NCBI GenBank assembly: GCA_025716855.1
Contig: JAIXMQ010000014.1
Coordinates: 45,001-109,000, forward strand
Length of the DNA: 64,000 nucleotides
Direction of reading: 5' to 3'
Source of the DNA: Pilaira anomala
Taxonomy: Eukaryota; Mucoromycota; Mucoromycetes; Mucorales; Mucoraceae
Shown here: piece after piece, positions 33,071 through 45,403 of the stretch
Position numbering within the stretch: the first letter of the stretch is position 1
Layout: each line of letters starts with the position of its first letter
Translations under genes and position numbers: made by a program
Notes under the pieces: model-generated
Seen by the model: the letters and a program-made list of their open reading frames with translations, nothing else
The model's database searches: none
Told to the model about the DNA's origin: nothing

Positions 33071-34407
33071 ATGTCAAAGCGCGCTAACCAAGATCCTACT
33101 GTTCCTGAGAGTAAACGTACTCGTTCTGAAGCTCATGCAGTTGATTGTGCTGATAAGTCCTGTCAAGGTTGCGATGTAGGAGAAGTTGAGATCTCTTTTG
33201 TTCGTAAGGATGCTGAAGGTCAACCTATCGATACTGAGCCTAGTGCTCAAGAACTTTTAGCTATGGCTATTGATGAAGCTGGAAACGATAGAAATAATGA
33301 TAACGATGATGAAAATAACGGAATTGCTCGTCGTTTATTTGATATGGCTATTGCCAAATATCAAAAAGAAGAGCCAGAAAACCGCGTTGGTTATGCTACT
33401 TGTTTAATTGAATTGGGTAAAGCCATTGCAGTACAAGAAAGTATCAGTGAAGGTCTTGAGATTTTACGTGGTGAATTAAAAAAGAACAATACCGAGGACA
33501 TTTTATTAAAGTTGGCCGGTGCTGCCATCTCTCTCGCTACTTCTATTCGTAAGGAACAAGATGCTTATTTTGAAAAGCAACAGCAAGAAATTGATGAAGA
33601 TGATGAAGTTGCTTTAGGTGAACTCTTGGAAAAGCAAGAAGTTAGTAAACAAGAAGTCAAGCTTTATAAGGAAGCTTTAGAACATACCCGTGATGCTTTC
33701 CATCGTTTGGGTAAGGATGAAGCACTTTTGAAAGAAGCACAAAGTGTTTTGTTTGAAATGAGATCTTATGGTCTTTTGTTGGTTCAACCTTTCCATAAGG
33801 AACACGCCAATGCTGTGCTTGATACCGTTATTGAATTACTTCAAAAATTGCCTGATTATGAGAAGAATGACGAATTATTATTATTATGGGCTGCCTGTCT
33901 TTTACATCAAGAAAAATTTGTTGAAGATGAAAAGAAGAAGCTTGAAATGTATAGCAAAATTGATGAATTATTAGCAAAGTCCAATGTTTTATATTTCAGT
34001 AAGAATGGTAAAGAAAACCATTACGTGTGGGAAATGGTAAGTTTTTAGAATATTCTGCATAATTTTATTTTATATATATTGACTTTTTTTTTTTTTTTTA
34101 CTTCTCTAGTATGCTATGCTTCGTATCAATCAATCCAATTCTGCAGAGGATGAGGATGACGCTTTAGATTTATATGATGAAGCCATTGATGCTTTCAAGA
34201 AGGCTCATGCTTTAGACCCAGGTAAATAAAAATCACTATCAAATTTTAAAAAGATAAAAATATACTCATTCTCTATATCAATTAGATAATGAGAAGCTTG
34301 CTGGTATGGTTGCCATGTTCAGTGCTCTTCAAGATCAAGAAGCTGATGAGGACGAATTTGATGACGAAGAAGAAGAAGAGGAGGAGGAGGAAGAGGATAA
34401 AGAGTAA
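33071..34407 (+). CDS. Acidic TPR-like helical protein, possibly Ett1/Nro1 family
   Basis: Three exons encode about 400 residues. It starts MSKRANQDPTVPESKRTRSE, a short basic N-terminus. Helical TPR-like repeats follow: ARRLFDMAIAKYQKEEPENR, GYATCLIELGKAIAVQESIS, VKLYKEALEHTRDAFHRLGK, HVWEM-type joins and ALDLYDEAIDAFKKAHALDP. The C-terminus is highly acidic (repeated Asp and Glu, ending EEDKE). The layout and repeat spacing resemble Ett1/Nro1, nuclear TPR-like proteins tied to translation termination and to Ofd1 regulation, but no diagnostic motif settles this. An acidic histone-chaperone-like TPR protein is an alternative. It is expressed divergently from LAS1. Confidence 0.5.
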
Positions 34408-34965
34408 AACAAAACAAAACTTGGCTTAAAAAATATTAGAAATTAAAATATGATTTGTGTATCAAATCATTTTGTATAGATAGGATTATAATTTCAATAA
34501 ATTAAATGCATATTTTATAATTTAAAGAAATTTTTATTTATTACGAATTCAATTGGTCATAAAGCAATTCCAAAATAACAAAGATTGTCTTTGAAACTGG
34601 ACTTTTAATGATTTGACAGGATTGTCGTGCATAAAAGTTTAATCATTTCGATTCTGTTACACAAAACGTTTTTATGATCTTTTTAATTTTTTTTAATTCC
34701 CCCCCCCCCTTCAAATGCCAGTTGAGCCATATTACTTTTTTTTTTTTTTGTATATAGTTATATAATTAGTCGTATTAACCTTCTTATTACTTGGAGCTTG
34801 CAAACGTTTTAAGAAGGAACCTGTCAATTCGAATATTTAAAAACACCTGTGTGTAACTGGATATATGAATAGGAGATCATATGTCTAACTCACACTACTG
34901 CTGGTTTTGTTAGTTAGATTACCGAACTTATTTATAAGTGGTGTATCTTTTTGAAGACGAATTAA

Positions 34966-35000
<35 letters not shown>

Positions 35001-35541
35001 TAGTAATCTATTAAATCATGTTTAAGGTAACTACGACTGGCTTTTAGTAGTTTAAAAGAATTCTGTACAACTACTCACTCGTATTATTGTACCTGGTACC
35101 TGGTTAATGGGGAAAGGCAATTAACAATTAAAAGGTTACAAATAACAAAAAAAAGCTTTAATATTCCAGAGTTAGAAATAAAACAGAATAGAAAGGTTTG
35201 TTGTGAGGTGATATCATTAGGAAAAGTGAGAAGGCTTGCTAAAATTGTATATATTCAACTTTTTATCTGTAAAAAAAGCCTCATCCGTGTCACGATATAA
35301 TAAAGATATAGGAATAAGTATATTACTTGTGACCTGTAGCATCACATGTATTTCTATTGTAATATGCATTTTTTTCTATTGTCCAAAAGACCGAATATAA
35401 AAAAAAATTGAAAGGATTACACGAGTTATGCCGGAATAAGTGAACTTTTGTGTTAAAATTGAAGAGCTAATTACATCATCTAGTGTTTGTTTTAGTAACA
35501 GCGCAAAAACATTGAAAGAGAGACCTTTTTTTTTCTCCTTT

Positions 35542-35592
<51 letters not shown>

Positions 35593-35749
35593 GAAAAAGG
35601 AAATTACCGTGGTAACTAATTGATATAAATTCAAAGGTTAAACATTGTGTGTCACGGAATATAATCTATTCTGATCGAATGGGTTTATAAAAATAATAGC
35701 ATAATTTAGAAAGACTGAAGTAAATTTTTTTTGGGGGGGGGGGAAATAT

Positions 35750-35780
<31 letters not shown>

Positions 35781-36423
35781 TTGATCAATAAAGTAATTTT
35801 TTACCTGTAGACCCAAGAAAATTCAGGCACATACATAAATTTTATAACAGGATACATGGTATCTTTAATACTTATAACCAATCGAATTAGAATATAATGT
35901 TTGATGTCATATATTATTTTTGTTTTTCATCAGGTTAAAAACTAAACGTCGATATTTACCAGGTAACACTTGATGGTTGGACAAAATATTCTTGATATAC
36001 TTTATATCCACACTCTAACTTAATATAGAAAGCTTATATTCTGTTATGTCAGTCTTTTTCTTTTACTTTCTTCAATTTGGTGATGATTTCACAATGGGAT
36101 TTTATTGATCCAAGAAACATAATCATTCTATCGTTAAATCAAATAAAACGTAGTGATAACCAATAACTCATTGTGATAAAATTAACTCATCAGTCTGTTA
36201 CACAAAAGATATACGATATCTTTTTATCTTTTATAAACTCAATTAAAAAAACTTTCAACAAGTGATGTGATAAGACTATAATTGAAGAAATTTTTTTTTT
36301 TTGTATCACTGAGTTGCCTTTTTTGCGTGTGAGTTTTTTCTCTCTCTCTTTCTTTCCCTTTCCCTCATTTTCTTTTTCTCGGAAACGAAAAAAAAAAAAA
36401 TAATAATAATAATATAATATTTT
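34408..36423. other. Intergenic region, no gene seen
   Basis: A 2-kb AT-rich spacer with A-runs (about 34971-34997, 35547-35585), a C-run near 34699-34708, a G-run near 35732-35742 and a CA microsatellite (35750-35775). I see no RNA gene or convincing exon. Confidence 0.5.
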
Positions 36424-38122
36424 ATGAATCGGACTAATTCGATACCATGTTTGTTACAAACAACAGTCGACATGCAACACTTTCAACCTCAAGCAGAAGA
36501 CATTTTGACAGACGAAGACTTGCTTGAATTGTTTAGAATCATTAAGCAAATCATTCGAAAAAAACCCGATGCAGAAAGAATAGCTAAACTCTTCTTTTGT
36601 ATCGTTTATGCTATGGGCGACTTGTATCACTTTTATAAACCCATTCATAGTGATTGCATTATCTTTAGAGATGAGTCGAATGCTACCATTGGACCTGTCA
36701 CTGCTGATGTTAAACTACCTAGCTCTGTATCATGCTGTCAAAGTAGTATTTCTTCTGTTGCTACCCCTCCTTCTTCCTCAACGACCAGTTCCCCTGCTGC
36801 ACCCACATTACCTGTTCCGCAAAGATTATTATCCGTTTCCTATTTAACAAATCCAACACCCTCAAGTCCACAACAACCTAAAAGAATGGACGAAGTTACA
36901 ACAGATCAATATACCGTTCGACCTTACACTAACCTTCGACCTATCTATCCTTCACATGGTACTCCTTGGTTACCTGTAGATGAAGGTCAATCAAATCGGT
37001 TCCCACATTTAAATACATTAATGAATAGTACTGAAGTATTAATGGAACCAAAACAACGTGGGTTTTATTATCAAGACGGTAGAATCTCTAGAGAACCTGC
37101 ATTATTACAACGTTATGCTGAACAAGGTGTTTTAACTCAAGCTTCTTTAATGAAAAAGAGAAAATTGGATGAATATCCTTATGAAATCACTAATTTACCC
37201 ACACAAACTAAAAAACCTAAAATACCACACCGACATGGTGAATTTAAACAAAGACGTAAGTTTTTTTTTTTTCTTATCTATTATGTAATAATTAATAAAT
37301 CTTTTATATATTTATATAGGTGATGATATTATTAGTAGAATGAGAAGTATAATGATGGCAGATTTAGAACAAAAAGCACAAAAGCTACCGGCACACTTTA
37401 CTTTAGCTATTGAAAAAGTGGAATTACCAAATGACATTAATATCGATTCATTAAGTTCAGAAGAAGCAAGTCAATTGCTATCACCCGCATTAAGGATTCT
37501 TACGTTACATTCTAATATGAAACCTCATTTAGATAACGGTATGAATCAAAACGGCATCTATTATAATAACGATTATTTTAGACTGTATTTAGCATTTACA
37601 CAATTCCAAACTATATTTGCAACACTATTTCCAAATGAAATCATCAAGATATCAGTTAATGAAGAAACAATGACAGAAAGAGATAAAGATAGAGAAAGAA
37701 ATGCAAATATGAAGGCCTATCGGGCTTGGATTGAACCCTTTTTGACGGAAACGAATTGGGCAGCATTTCGAAGGAATATTATGGTGGGTGAAAGAATCAT
37801 GCAGCTGACAAAAGTAGTAGGACAAGGTGTTTTATTAATGACAAAAGAATTGAGTGGCTCTAAATTACATTTAACATTTACTAATAATGAATGGGATGAA
37901 TTCATACAAGGTCTAAGTCAAGGTGTATGGGATGAAACAATTGATTGGAGTCATGAAGAAGAAATTGAAAAAGAAGGTTCTTCTTTACTGGTCACTGAGT
38001 TAAGGCTTAAATTTGCTACTCATTTTTGGTTTACTGAGCAAGGTACGGTTGTTCCGCCTGCAGAAAGAAAAATTGCTCGAGCAAAAGAACGTTCCAAATC
38101 CTATAATACCCCAAACTCTTGA
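36424..38122 (+). CDS. Conserved-looking protein of unknown function
   Basis: Two exons with one intron (about 37257-37319) encode about 540 residues. The N-terminal part is helical (ILTDEDLLELFRIIKQIIRK, IAKLFFCIVYAMGDLYHFYK), followed by a Ser/Thr/Pro-rich linker and a basic segment (KKRKLDEYPYEI, KKPKIPHRHGEFKQRR) that could be a nuclear signal. The C-terminal half is well folded in appearance: YFRLYLAFTQFQTIFATLFP, FLTETNWAAFRRNIMVGERI, LTKVVGQGVLLMTKELSGSK, LTFTNNEWDEFIQGLSQGVW. I do not recognise a family. It is followed on the same strand by Taf8 130 bp downstream. Confidence 0.7.
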
Positions 38123-38251
38123 TAGATCTTTTTAACTTTTTTTTTTTTGCATTACATTTTTCATCTCCCCTTTCGTGACTACCCTTTCAACTCACACACA
38201 ACTTTTTTTTTTTTTCTACTTCTTCTTTGTACAGTTAAACAATAAAATATA

Positions 38252-39329
38252 ATGAGCACTAAAAGATCATCGAGTGATGCTTTTACTTCTGAAGCCAACG
38301 AGAAGGTAGTTGCTATTATTGCCAAAGAAACTGGCTTTCAAGGAATTCAACCACAAGCTTTAGAATCCATGTCGAATATGTTGGGTTCATGTACGTGTTT
38401 TTTTAAAAAAAAAATAAAAAAGAAAACCACATTACAATATTCATCTTTTTAAAAATTTAGACATTGAAAAAATGTTGACTTCTGCTCATTTATTTGCAGA
38501 ATTAGGCAACAGAGCTAAACCGAATATTCACGATATTACGAGATCTTTAGAAAACGTTGGTATTCAAATAAATACTTTTCAAGAATATTTAGCAACACAT
38601 GTCAATGACAATGAAACTGGTAACAAAAAAAAAAAAAGTTTAATATAGAGTTGATGAAAAATTCACGTTTATCTTTTTTATTTAGTTGCCAAAACCAGTA
38701 AATATTTTAAAACATCAAGGTCAAACAAATCAACTTTGGAACAGATACCTGAATTTTTACCTTCTGAAAATGAAGAATCAGATGATGAAGAAGAAGAAGA
38801 TACAGAAGGAGGTGTTCCAACCTATGTACCGCCTCATCTTCCTTCATTTCCTAGTAAACATTCATTTAGACAAACACCTGTATGTATATATACATATATT
38901 TATTTGCTTATATATTCTAATATCTCCCGCTTATTTCAGATATATATCCAAAGACCAGATGATCCACAAAAAGTACGAGAATTAAATTCAGAACAATCAC
39001 GTACAGTAGAAGAAAATCTAAAGAAATTAATGTCTGCAGAAAATCAATTATTACGGCAAGCCAATGTTGAATCAGCAACTGCGTTACTTTCGAGTACAAT
39101 AAATAATAACTTGATGATGCCTATTGTGAATTATGAAGGTTTTATTCAAAGAAGAAAAAGATCAAAACAATCTGGTACTACACTGAATGTAGAAGGTTCG
39201 GATGAACCGAAAAAAGGAAACAAGAAATCAAATAATAATGATGGTGAAGAAGATGAAATTGAAGCGGCTGCTGCTGAAGCGGCAGAAGCAGCAGCAGAAG
39301 CAGCAGCAGATGAAGAATCTCTTGTTTAA
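38252..39329 (+). CDS. TAF8: TFIID subunit Taf8
   Basis: Four exons encode about 275 residues. The N-terminal histone fold (Bromo_TP type) runs from EANEKVVAIIAKETGFQGIQ through PQALESMSNMLGSYIEKMLT and FAELGNRAKPNIHDITRSLE. The short Taf8 C-terminal signature GGVPTYVPPHLPSFPSKHSF follows after an acidic linker. A Taf10-pairing histone fold plus the PPHLPSFP-HSF motif is diagnostic. The C-terminal tail is an Ala/Glu repeat (GCN codons near 39263-39310), probably length-variable. Taf8 heterodimerises with Taf10 in TFIID. Introns are at about 38392-38459, 38621-38684 and 38881-38939. Confidence 0.85.
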
Positions 39330-39779
39330 AACATAAAAAAATAAAATAGTTTTTCAAAGTCAGGATTTTGTAAACGTCAACAACTAGTTTTTGTTACTAA
39401 GTCATGAGATTTTTCTTATCTTATAAACATTGTCGGAAGTATACCTGTTTTTTTAAATGGTATTAGAATACACACATGATGAATATTTCTAGAAGCGGTG
39501 TTAACATCTCTTTGCTAAAGGATGTTGCAATTCTGATTTTGGCAATACAAGTCTATTTTTATGTTAGTTACTTACTTTGGAGGTCTTGTACCTATTCGGG
39601 TCTGGGAACAGTCACGTTTAATAGGTGCAATAGGTGCCTACCTTCTTCAATTCTCGGTGGGTGTGTAGAAAAAAAAAAAAAAGATGTGTGACAGCGTTTT
39701 GATTTGTAATTATTTAAGTCGACTCCGCAATATTCGTAATTTTCTCATTTTCCTTCTTTTACAAACATAATACATATCA
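39330..39779. other. Intergenic region with short open frames
   Basis: Spacer between Taf8 and the bZIP gene on the same strand. A plus frame at about 39560-39668 reads MLVTYFGGLVPIRVWEQSRL then IGAIGAYLLQFSVGV and TAG; it looks coding-like but is isolated. The competing frame in the same stretch ends in Lys runs. No supported gene. Confidence 0.3.
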
Positions 39780-41005
39780 ATGAATACTACGTTGGCAGAT
39801 ATTGTCACCAAGATTACTAGTCAAGGAGAGAATCCTGATGTTTCCTTTTTAAAGGATGATCCGAAAGCACAAACAATGCTTTTAATGGCTTTATTATCTA
39901 GTGTAAATGCAAAGAACGGGACAGGACAAATTGAAACCGATAAACGTAAATATGATTCTGTTGGTAGTCCTACTGCTAGTAGTTCAACTTCTAGTCCTCC
40001 AAGAGGTAAGAATAAAAATAAGAAAAAATGTTAATATACATGGCTTACATATTTTGATATAAAATATTAGCTGAATCAGAATCACCGAGAAGAGTGGGTA
40101 GAAAACCTGTTACAAGTGATGATGATGATGTAGGTATCGAAAAAAAAAAAAAAATATGGGCTGTGTATATTTTATTTTGTAAATATAAACAAATAAATTA
40201 ACTTTAAAAAAAAATATAGTCTGATAATCCAAAATCAAAAAGAAAGGCACAGAATAGAGCTGCACAAAGAGCTTTTAGAGAACGTAAAGAAAACCATGTT
40301 CGTGTATTAGAAGAAAGAGTAAAAGAATTGGAAAATATGAATGTAGATAAGAATGCAGAATTACTTTTGGAAAACGAAAGACTGAAAGAAATGGTTGCTC
40401 AACTTAAAAATGAAAATGAAGCATTACTTGGAGTATCTTCTTCTTTTGAATTTCCGTTATCAAATAATTCAGTTACCAGTGATACAATTAGACCAAATAA
40501 GATAATTCGATCTTCTGCTGCTGTTAATGAAGATGTTTACTTTGATACTTTTAGTAGTTCATCTAACTCAAATACACCAGAAACACAGCCTCAACTTAGT
40601 ATAGATGATATATTAGGTTTAGATACCTCTGTATTACCTTCTGATGCTTTACTTGATCATTCTGAGTTATTAGGTTATAATACTCAATTGAATGATATTC
40701 TGGATCAGCATCGATTATCCTTTGCAACTAATCCGTCGGAATTCGATTTCTTTTATCCTTTACCTTCACATAATACTTGTCCTGATTCATTACAACCACC
40801 AATAGTAACAGCAGCAGCAGGAAAAGATACTGAAGGTGAAAAACATGTTCATAATATCTCCAAAGTATGGGATAAAGTTAGTCAACATCCTAGATTTGAT
40901 GAAATTGATATGGATATCCTTTGTGAAGAAATGAAGAAAAAAGCTGTCTGTGAAGACATGAATAAGGAAATCGAAAAAGTTGTTAATCAATACTACCCTA
41001 TTTAA
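39780..41005 (+). CDS. PAP1: AP-1-like bZIP (Yap1/Pap1 family) with C-terminal redox domain
   Basis: Three exons encode about 355 residues. The basic region SKRKAQNRAAQRAFRERKEN has the fungal AP-1 pattern (NRAAQRAFRERK), followed by a leucine zipper (VRVLEERVKELENMNVDKNA). The C-terminus matches the Yap1/Pap1 c-CRD: SKVWDKVSQHPRFDEIDMDI, then LCEEMKKKAVCEDM. Two of the three c-CRD cysteines are present (LC and VC). The one expected just before VWDK is absent (HNISKVW). The only other cysteine is in HNTCPDS. Family members accumulate in the nucleus under oxidative stress when CRD cysteines oxidise and mask the nuclear export signal, and then activate antioxidant genes. Convergent with KSH1, 81 bp between stops. 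Confidence 0.85.
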
Positions 41006-41086
41006 ATCATTTTTTTATATCATTTTCATCCACATTCAACAAACTTTTTTTCATAATTATAATAAAAATCATTTATTCTGTTACTC

Positions 41087-41430
41087 TTAAGAACTCATTA
41101 ATGAAACTCCCATAATAATACAGGCAAGAGATACATAAGGACTTAATCTTTCACCAATACGTGCTGCCTTCCAAAATAATCCAAGAACACTATTATCATT
41201 TTTTGAATTGTTAATTTTCTGTCTCTCTTTCTATTATCTTTTTTCATTTTACCCTGTCTTTTTTCTATCTAATAAAGAAGGTGCTTGTGCTCTAACATAG
41301 GTACAAGTACAGATTAATAATAAAATGACTAACAGTAAAGACTGAAAATTAAAAATAGCTGACTATATAGTACGTAATGTTAATCTACAGGTCGCTTTTT
41401 ATTTCATTTCAAATGTTGTAACTTTACCAT
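41087..41430 (-). CDS. KSH1: Protein Kish (TMEM167 family), early secretory pathway
   Basis: Found by reading the gap between two plus-strand genes. Exons 41430-41428, 41362-41253 and 41189-41087 encode 71 residues, the usual Kish length. It starts [20 protein letters not shown], continues [38 protein letters not shown] and ends [13 protein letters not shown]. The MSA-FNFQSLL start, [16 protein letters not shown] block and GLFWK-ARIGER-SPYV are the family signature. Two hydrophobic segments flank a conserved loop. The first coding exon contains only the ATG, directly followed by a GTAAAG donor; introns are 65 and 63 nt. Kish is needed for early secretory and Golgi function. The neighbouring divergent gene encodes a SEC14-domain protein. 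Confidence 0.9.
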
Positions 41431-42138
41431 AATGTTCGAAAAAGAGTAAGATGGTGATTTTTTCTATCACGCACACACGAACGGAGTCTCTTTGTTTTTC
41501 GTACTTGTAAAATAGTCACAACCTACATATTTATTCGAATTAAACTACACGAAGTAGGTATAAGGATGCTTTATAGACATGTATGTACATACATACATGG
41601 ACATATATGAGAAATGAGTAGCTATAATAGCTTGTCATAATTTGATGTATGTATTTTATAGCTGTCGCCATTTTTCATGCATGAATAAGCGACAAGATAT
41701 TTTATTAATGTGATCTGGACTGAACAAATGCTACTTTTTTTTTTACAAAATGAGAATTTCCTCCTAATAAACCTGTCAAAAGCCTGAGTTCCTTGATTAC
41801 CCGAATTTTTAAATCACATGTAGAATAACCGGTATAGAGCTCCTGGTGGAGGGAGTGTAATTAACCTGTGATAATCAGGAATTAAGCATATCAATTAGGT
41901 TTATGTAAATATGCTCAGACATTGGAGGAAGATGAATTATTAGACCTTTGTATTCTTTTTTTTTTTTTTATCCAAAGTTAACCTATACATGGTAAGCTCT
42001 TTGTAAATAAAAAGAGTTTTCTGTTTTTCCATCATCATCTGGTTTTGAATAAATACATAAAAAAAAAAATCAATTGAGTGTGTAGGGGGTTAATTTCTAC
42101 TTTTTTTTTTTTTTTTTTTTTTTTTCTATAATAAGAAT
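41431..42138. promoter_or_regulatory. Divergent promoter region of KSH1 and the SEC14-like gene
   Basis: A 708-bp spacer from which KSH1 (minus) and the SEC14-like gene (plus) are transcribed. It contains an imperfect palindrome of CATGTATGTA units at about 41578-41601 and a T-run just before the plus-strand ATG. No further gene is visible. Confidence 0.4.
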
Positions 42139-43958
42139 ATGCTTACCATTGCAAGAGAAACAAATGAATTATTTAATGAGGAATATATAAACTATCAGTT
42201 TGAAATTTCTAAAGTTCAAGAAAGGTTGACAAGGGATGTAGAGCTTTTAGGACTTGATTCAGACGATTATAAAGATGCTATGGATTACGTTCAAGATAAA
42301 GGTACAATATAATATGATATCATTTTGAAGTAACGAAACTATACAATGTATTTAACAATAATGAAAAATAATTAGTGACAATATTTAGATTTTTAAGAGA
42401 TACAGAATACGATTTAGATAAAGCAATTGAGAGATTATTGGATACGATAGAATGGAGAAGAGAACATAAGGTGGGACGCATGACATATCAGTCAATCGCA
42501 AATGAATTTTTCGAGAATGGATTCGCTTTCTTTCACAAACAAGATTTAATAGGTAGACCCGTAGCCATTATTCAAATGCGACATTTCCCAAAATTTAAAG
42601 ACAAGACAAAGAGTCTATCTGAATTTATGCAACCATTTGCTTGTTTAGTCATGGAAATAGCAAGACAAATTACAAGAGATTTAACGAGAAAAAACGAAAT
42701 CGAAAATATTCAACCTATGCTTGTATCTCAAATTTCAATTATTATAGATATCGCTAAAGCCCCATTTGTACCTGTCGATTCAAATTTAATACAATCTCTT
42801 CAAAATGTGAATAATACAAGATTTCCTGGTTTTGTAGGCTCGGTTTATGTCATGAATTTTGGTTGGATGTATCAAGGTATTTGGCAAGTGGTGAAATTAG
42901 TCTTGACTGAACAAGCAAAAGCAAGAGTAAATTTCATTTCTGCTCAAGAAACAAAACATATAATAGATGAAAATAATTTATTAAAAGGTAATTATTATTA
43001 TTATTATTTTTTTTTACATATATCACTTTATATATATATATACATATATGTGTGTGTGATATATTCATTTTTATATCTTTTTTCTGTAGCTCTTGGAGGT
43101 AAAGATGATTATGAATGGAGTCTAGGTTCAGATTCAATACTTGATTTATATGCAACAGAGAGTCGATTTATTATACCAGATCCACCCTTGACTACTATTT
43201 CTACTCGTACATCACGTAGTTCATCATTATCATCTATATTCTTTGACGCACAACCTCACTTTGATGATTATCATATACCAACAAGTGTATATCTTTCGCC
43301 TAGTGAATATGATACTCCTACGAGTGGTTATACTACACCGTATAATAATGGGTATAATTCGAATAGTGGCTTTAATACACCTAGTGTATATGGTACACCT
43401 GGCTCCTTGACACCAATTCATTCCCATCAAAGAAGACAAGTCATATCACTTCGTTCTGAACCAAGATATTTCTTGAATGGATTTCATATGGGTGATACTT
43501 TCTTGACATCATTTTTCAGACAAACATCATTGTCAACGAGCAGTACAAATAATCCATCGATTATTACGATCGATAGTGATGATTTAACAAAGAGATTAAA
43601 CCAATTAATCATGATGGAGGATGCCATGTTACCTCATTTCCCACATATGTTACCTGATACACACCCACAAAGTATGTACGTTACTTCTCCAGTCAAAATG
43701 AAATTAGTTCGTGCTGAACAAAAGATGACAAGATATACTCGTAAATTATTTCATTTATCGTTTGCCTATAAAGGTGCGATATACTGGTTATTACTTTATT
43801 GTGTCTTGAGAGGCCCAGTTGAACATACCTTAAAAAAGACTTTGGCTAAAATATTTACCTCACAACAACAAATTACTTATTCTACTATGGGGGCTACTGC
43901 TACCATTGTTGCTGCTCTAAGTGCATCAATACAAAATAATATTTTGAATAAACCATAG
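42139..43958 (+). CDS. SEC14/CRAL-TRIO protein with C-terminal membrane segment
   Basis: Exon 1 from ATG 42139 encodes MLTIARETNELFNEEYINYQ and joins in phase at about 42300/42376 to VTIFRFLRDTEYDLDKAIER, a CRAL-TRIO_N block. The lipid-binding CRAL-TRIO domain follows: FENGFAFFHKQDLIGRPVAI, SQISIIIDIAKAPFVPVDSN, YVMNFGWMYQGIWQVVKLVL. An intron at about 42988-43089 happens to be open in frame and precedes ALGGKDDYEWSL. The linker is rich in Ser, Thr and Tyr. The C-terminus has hydrophobic segments (GAIYWLLLYCVLRG, TMGATATIVAALSAS) that suggest a tail anchor. SEC14 domains move or present phosphatidylinositol and other lipids between membranes. The closest named family member cannot be fixed from this sequence. 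Confidence 0.75.
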
Positions 43959-43959
43959 A

Positions 43960-43996
<37 letters not shown>

Positions 43997-44004
43997 TACA
44001 CATA

Positions 44005-44046
<42 letters not shown>

Positions 44047-44098
44047 TTTTTATCGTGTTGCTTCTTCTTTTTACAACAATTTATTCATATTTAACCCA
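43959..44098. repeat. ATT microsatellite and long A-run between SEC14-like and HFI1 genes
   Basis: (ATT)n at about 43963-43996 followed by an A-run of roughly 38 nt (44007-44043). This 140-bp spacer must hold the SEC14-like 3' end and the HFI1 promoter. Confidence 0.6.
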
Positions 44099-44430
44099 AT
44101 GCTGGAGAATTCAACATCAACAGCTTTAATAGTACCTACACCAGTACCAACAACTACAAATAATAATGCAACTACTGCTACAACTACAGTCAAAGGACAT
44201 TTCACTCATCCCACTGCTAATGGTCGACAAGATGTATTAGCCTTAAAGCAACAGCTGGCCGATGCTTTAGGAGAAAACGGTCCCTTATATTGGGATGCAT
44301 TAAGAGACTTTGTGATGGGAAAACTTAATCGACAAGAATTTGACTTTTATGCTAATCTTTATTTAAGTAGACAAAATGGTAAAATACTATCTATCTATTT
44401 TATTACCAACAGTATTTAACTCACACTCTT

Positions 44431-44465
<35 letters not shown>

Positions 44466-45403
44466 CTACCTTCATAACGCTTTCATTCTTAGTACAGTAC
44501 ATAATGCTCAAACCAATACACCGCCGCCCTCAAAACATCGACTTGTGGGCTGGGCAAAACGAAAAAGAGGAAAAGACGGAAGTTTAACGGGTGAAGGGGA
44601 TATGGATCAGGATCCAAGAAAGAAAAAACTAAAGCTAGATGTCATGGCATTGAACAAAGCTGATCGTGAAAGGTTGAAGGCACTTGTAAAAGTAAGCCAA
44701 ATAAATGTGTGTACCTTTTTGAACCCTAAACTAATTTATTGTTACAGTCTGGCGATAAAACCAAACTGAGACCTTATGTAGATAGATTATTAGGAACACG
44801 TATAAGTAGGCCTCCTACTTTACCATTTGCATTGGATCAATTGCCACAGAGTAAGTGTGTGTGTAAGAGAGAGAGAGAGAGTTTATAATCGATTTTGAAT
44901 GAAAGAGAGAGACTCACGTAGCATCATTTTTTTTTTCAGATTTTAGTCAGGAATATTCAAAAGGTTTAATGGCACCATTATGTATCGATTTAAAGGAATT
45001 ACCTTCACCAGAGACATTACATTCGAGAATGACGAGCATTGCATTAGAAAATGGATTATTAGGCGGTATAGCAGAAGATGTAGTGAACGTCATGTTATTT
45101 GCTGCTGAGAATTATATCAAATCATCCATTACAAGTGCCATCAGTAAACGAAGAGTCAACAAATGTATTGGAGTAAAGATGATACGTAATCCAGAGGAAG
45201 AGATCGTTTCAGAAGAGGAGAAAGAGGAAGAACCATCTATCAATTTACGTGATCTTGCCTTTGCTTATCATATCACTCCTTATGTCTTGGTAGAAAATCC
45301 GTTAAATGTAGAGAAATTGACTGCGTTATTGACAGATAGTGAGGATGAAATGATTGTAGATAATCTGAGTGAGAGTAGTTCTGAAGAAGATTATGACTTA
45401 TAA
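44099..45403 (+). CDS. HFI1: SAGA subunit Hfi1/Ada1 (TADA1)
   Basis: Four exons encode about 350 residues. After a Thr/Asn-rich N-terminus the Ada1 domain starts at RQDVLALKQQLADALGENGP, LYWDALRDFVMGKLNRQEFD, FYANLYLSRQN, then (across an intron) AYLHNAFILSTVHNAQTNTP. A second conserved block, LPSPETLHSRMTSIALENGL, LGGIAEDVVNVMLFAAENYI, SSITSAISKRRVNKCIGV, is the histone-fold part that pairs with Supt7. The tail is acidic (DSEDEMIVDNLSESSSEEDY). Hfi1 is required for integrity of the SAGA coactivator. It is convergent with the Hsp70 gene on its 3' side, 202 bp between stops, across a G-rich tract near 45490-45508. Confidence 0.85.

Noticed and set aside
39476..39691. 71-codon plus ORF after Taf8
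   Set aside because: A competing frame in the same stretch looks more coding-like, and this one ends in a Lys run; neither is supported.
42985..43095. Hydrophobic Tyr/Ile stretch as a real membrane segment of the SEC14-like protein
   Set aside because: It has a GTAATT donor, a CTGTAG acceptor and intron-like TA repeats, and removing it restores a clean CRAL-TRIO domain.
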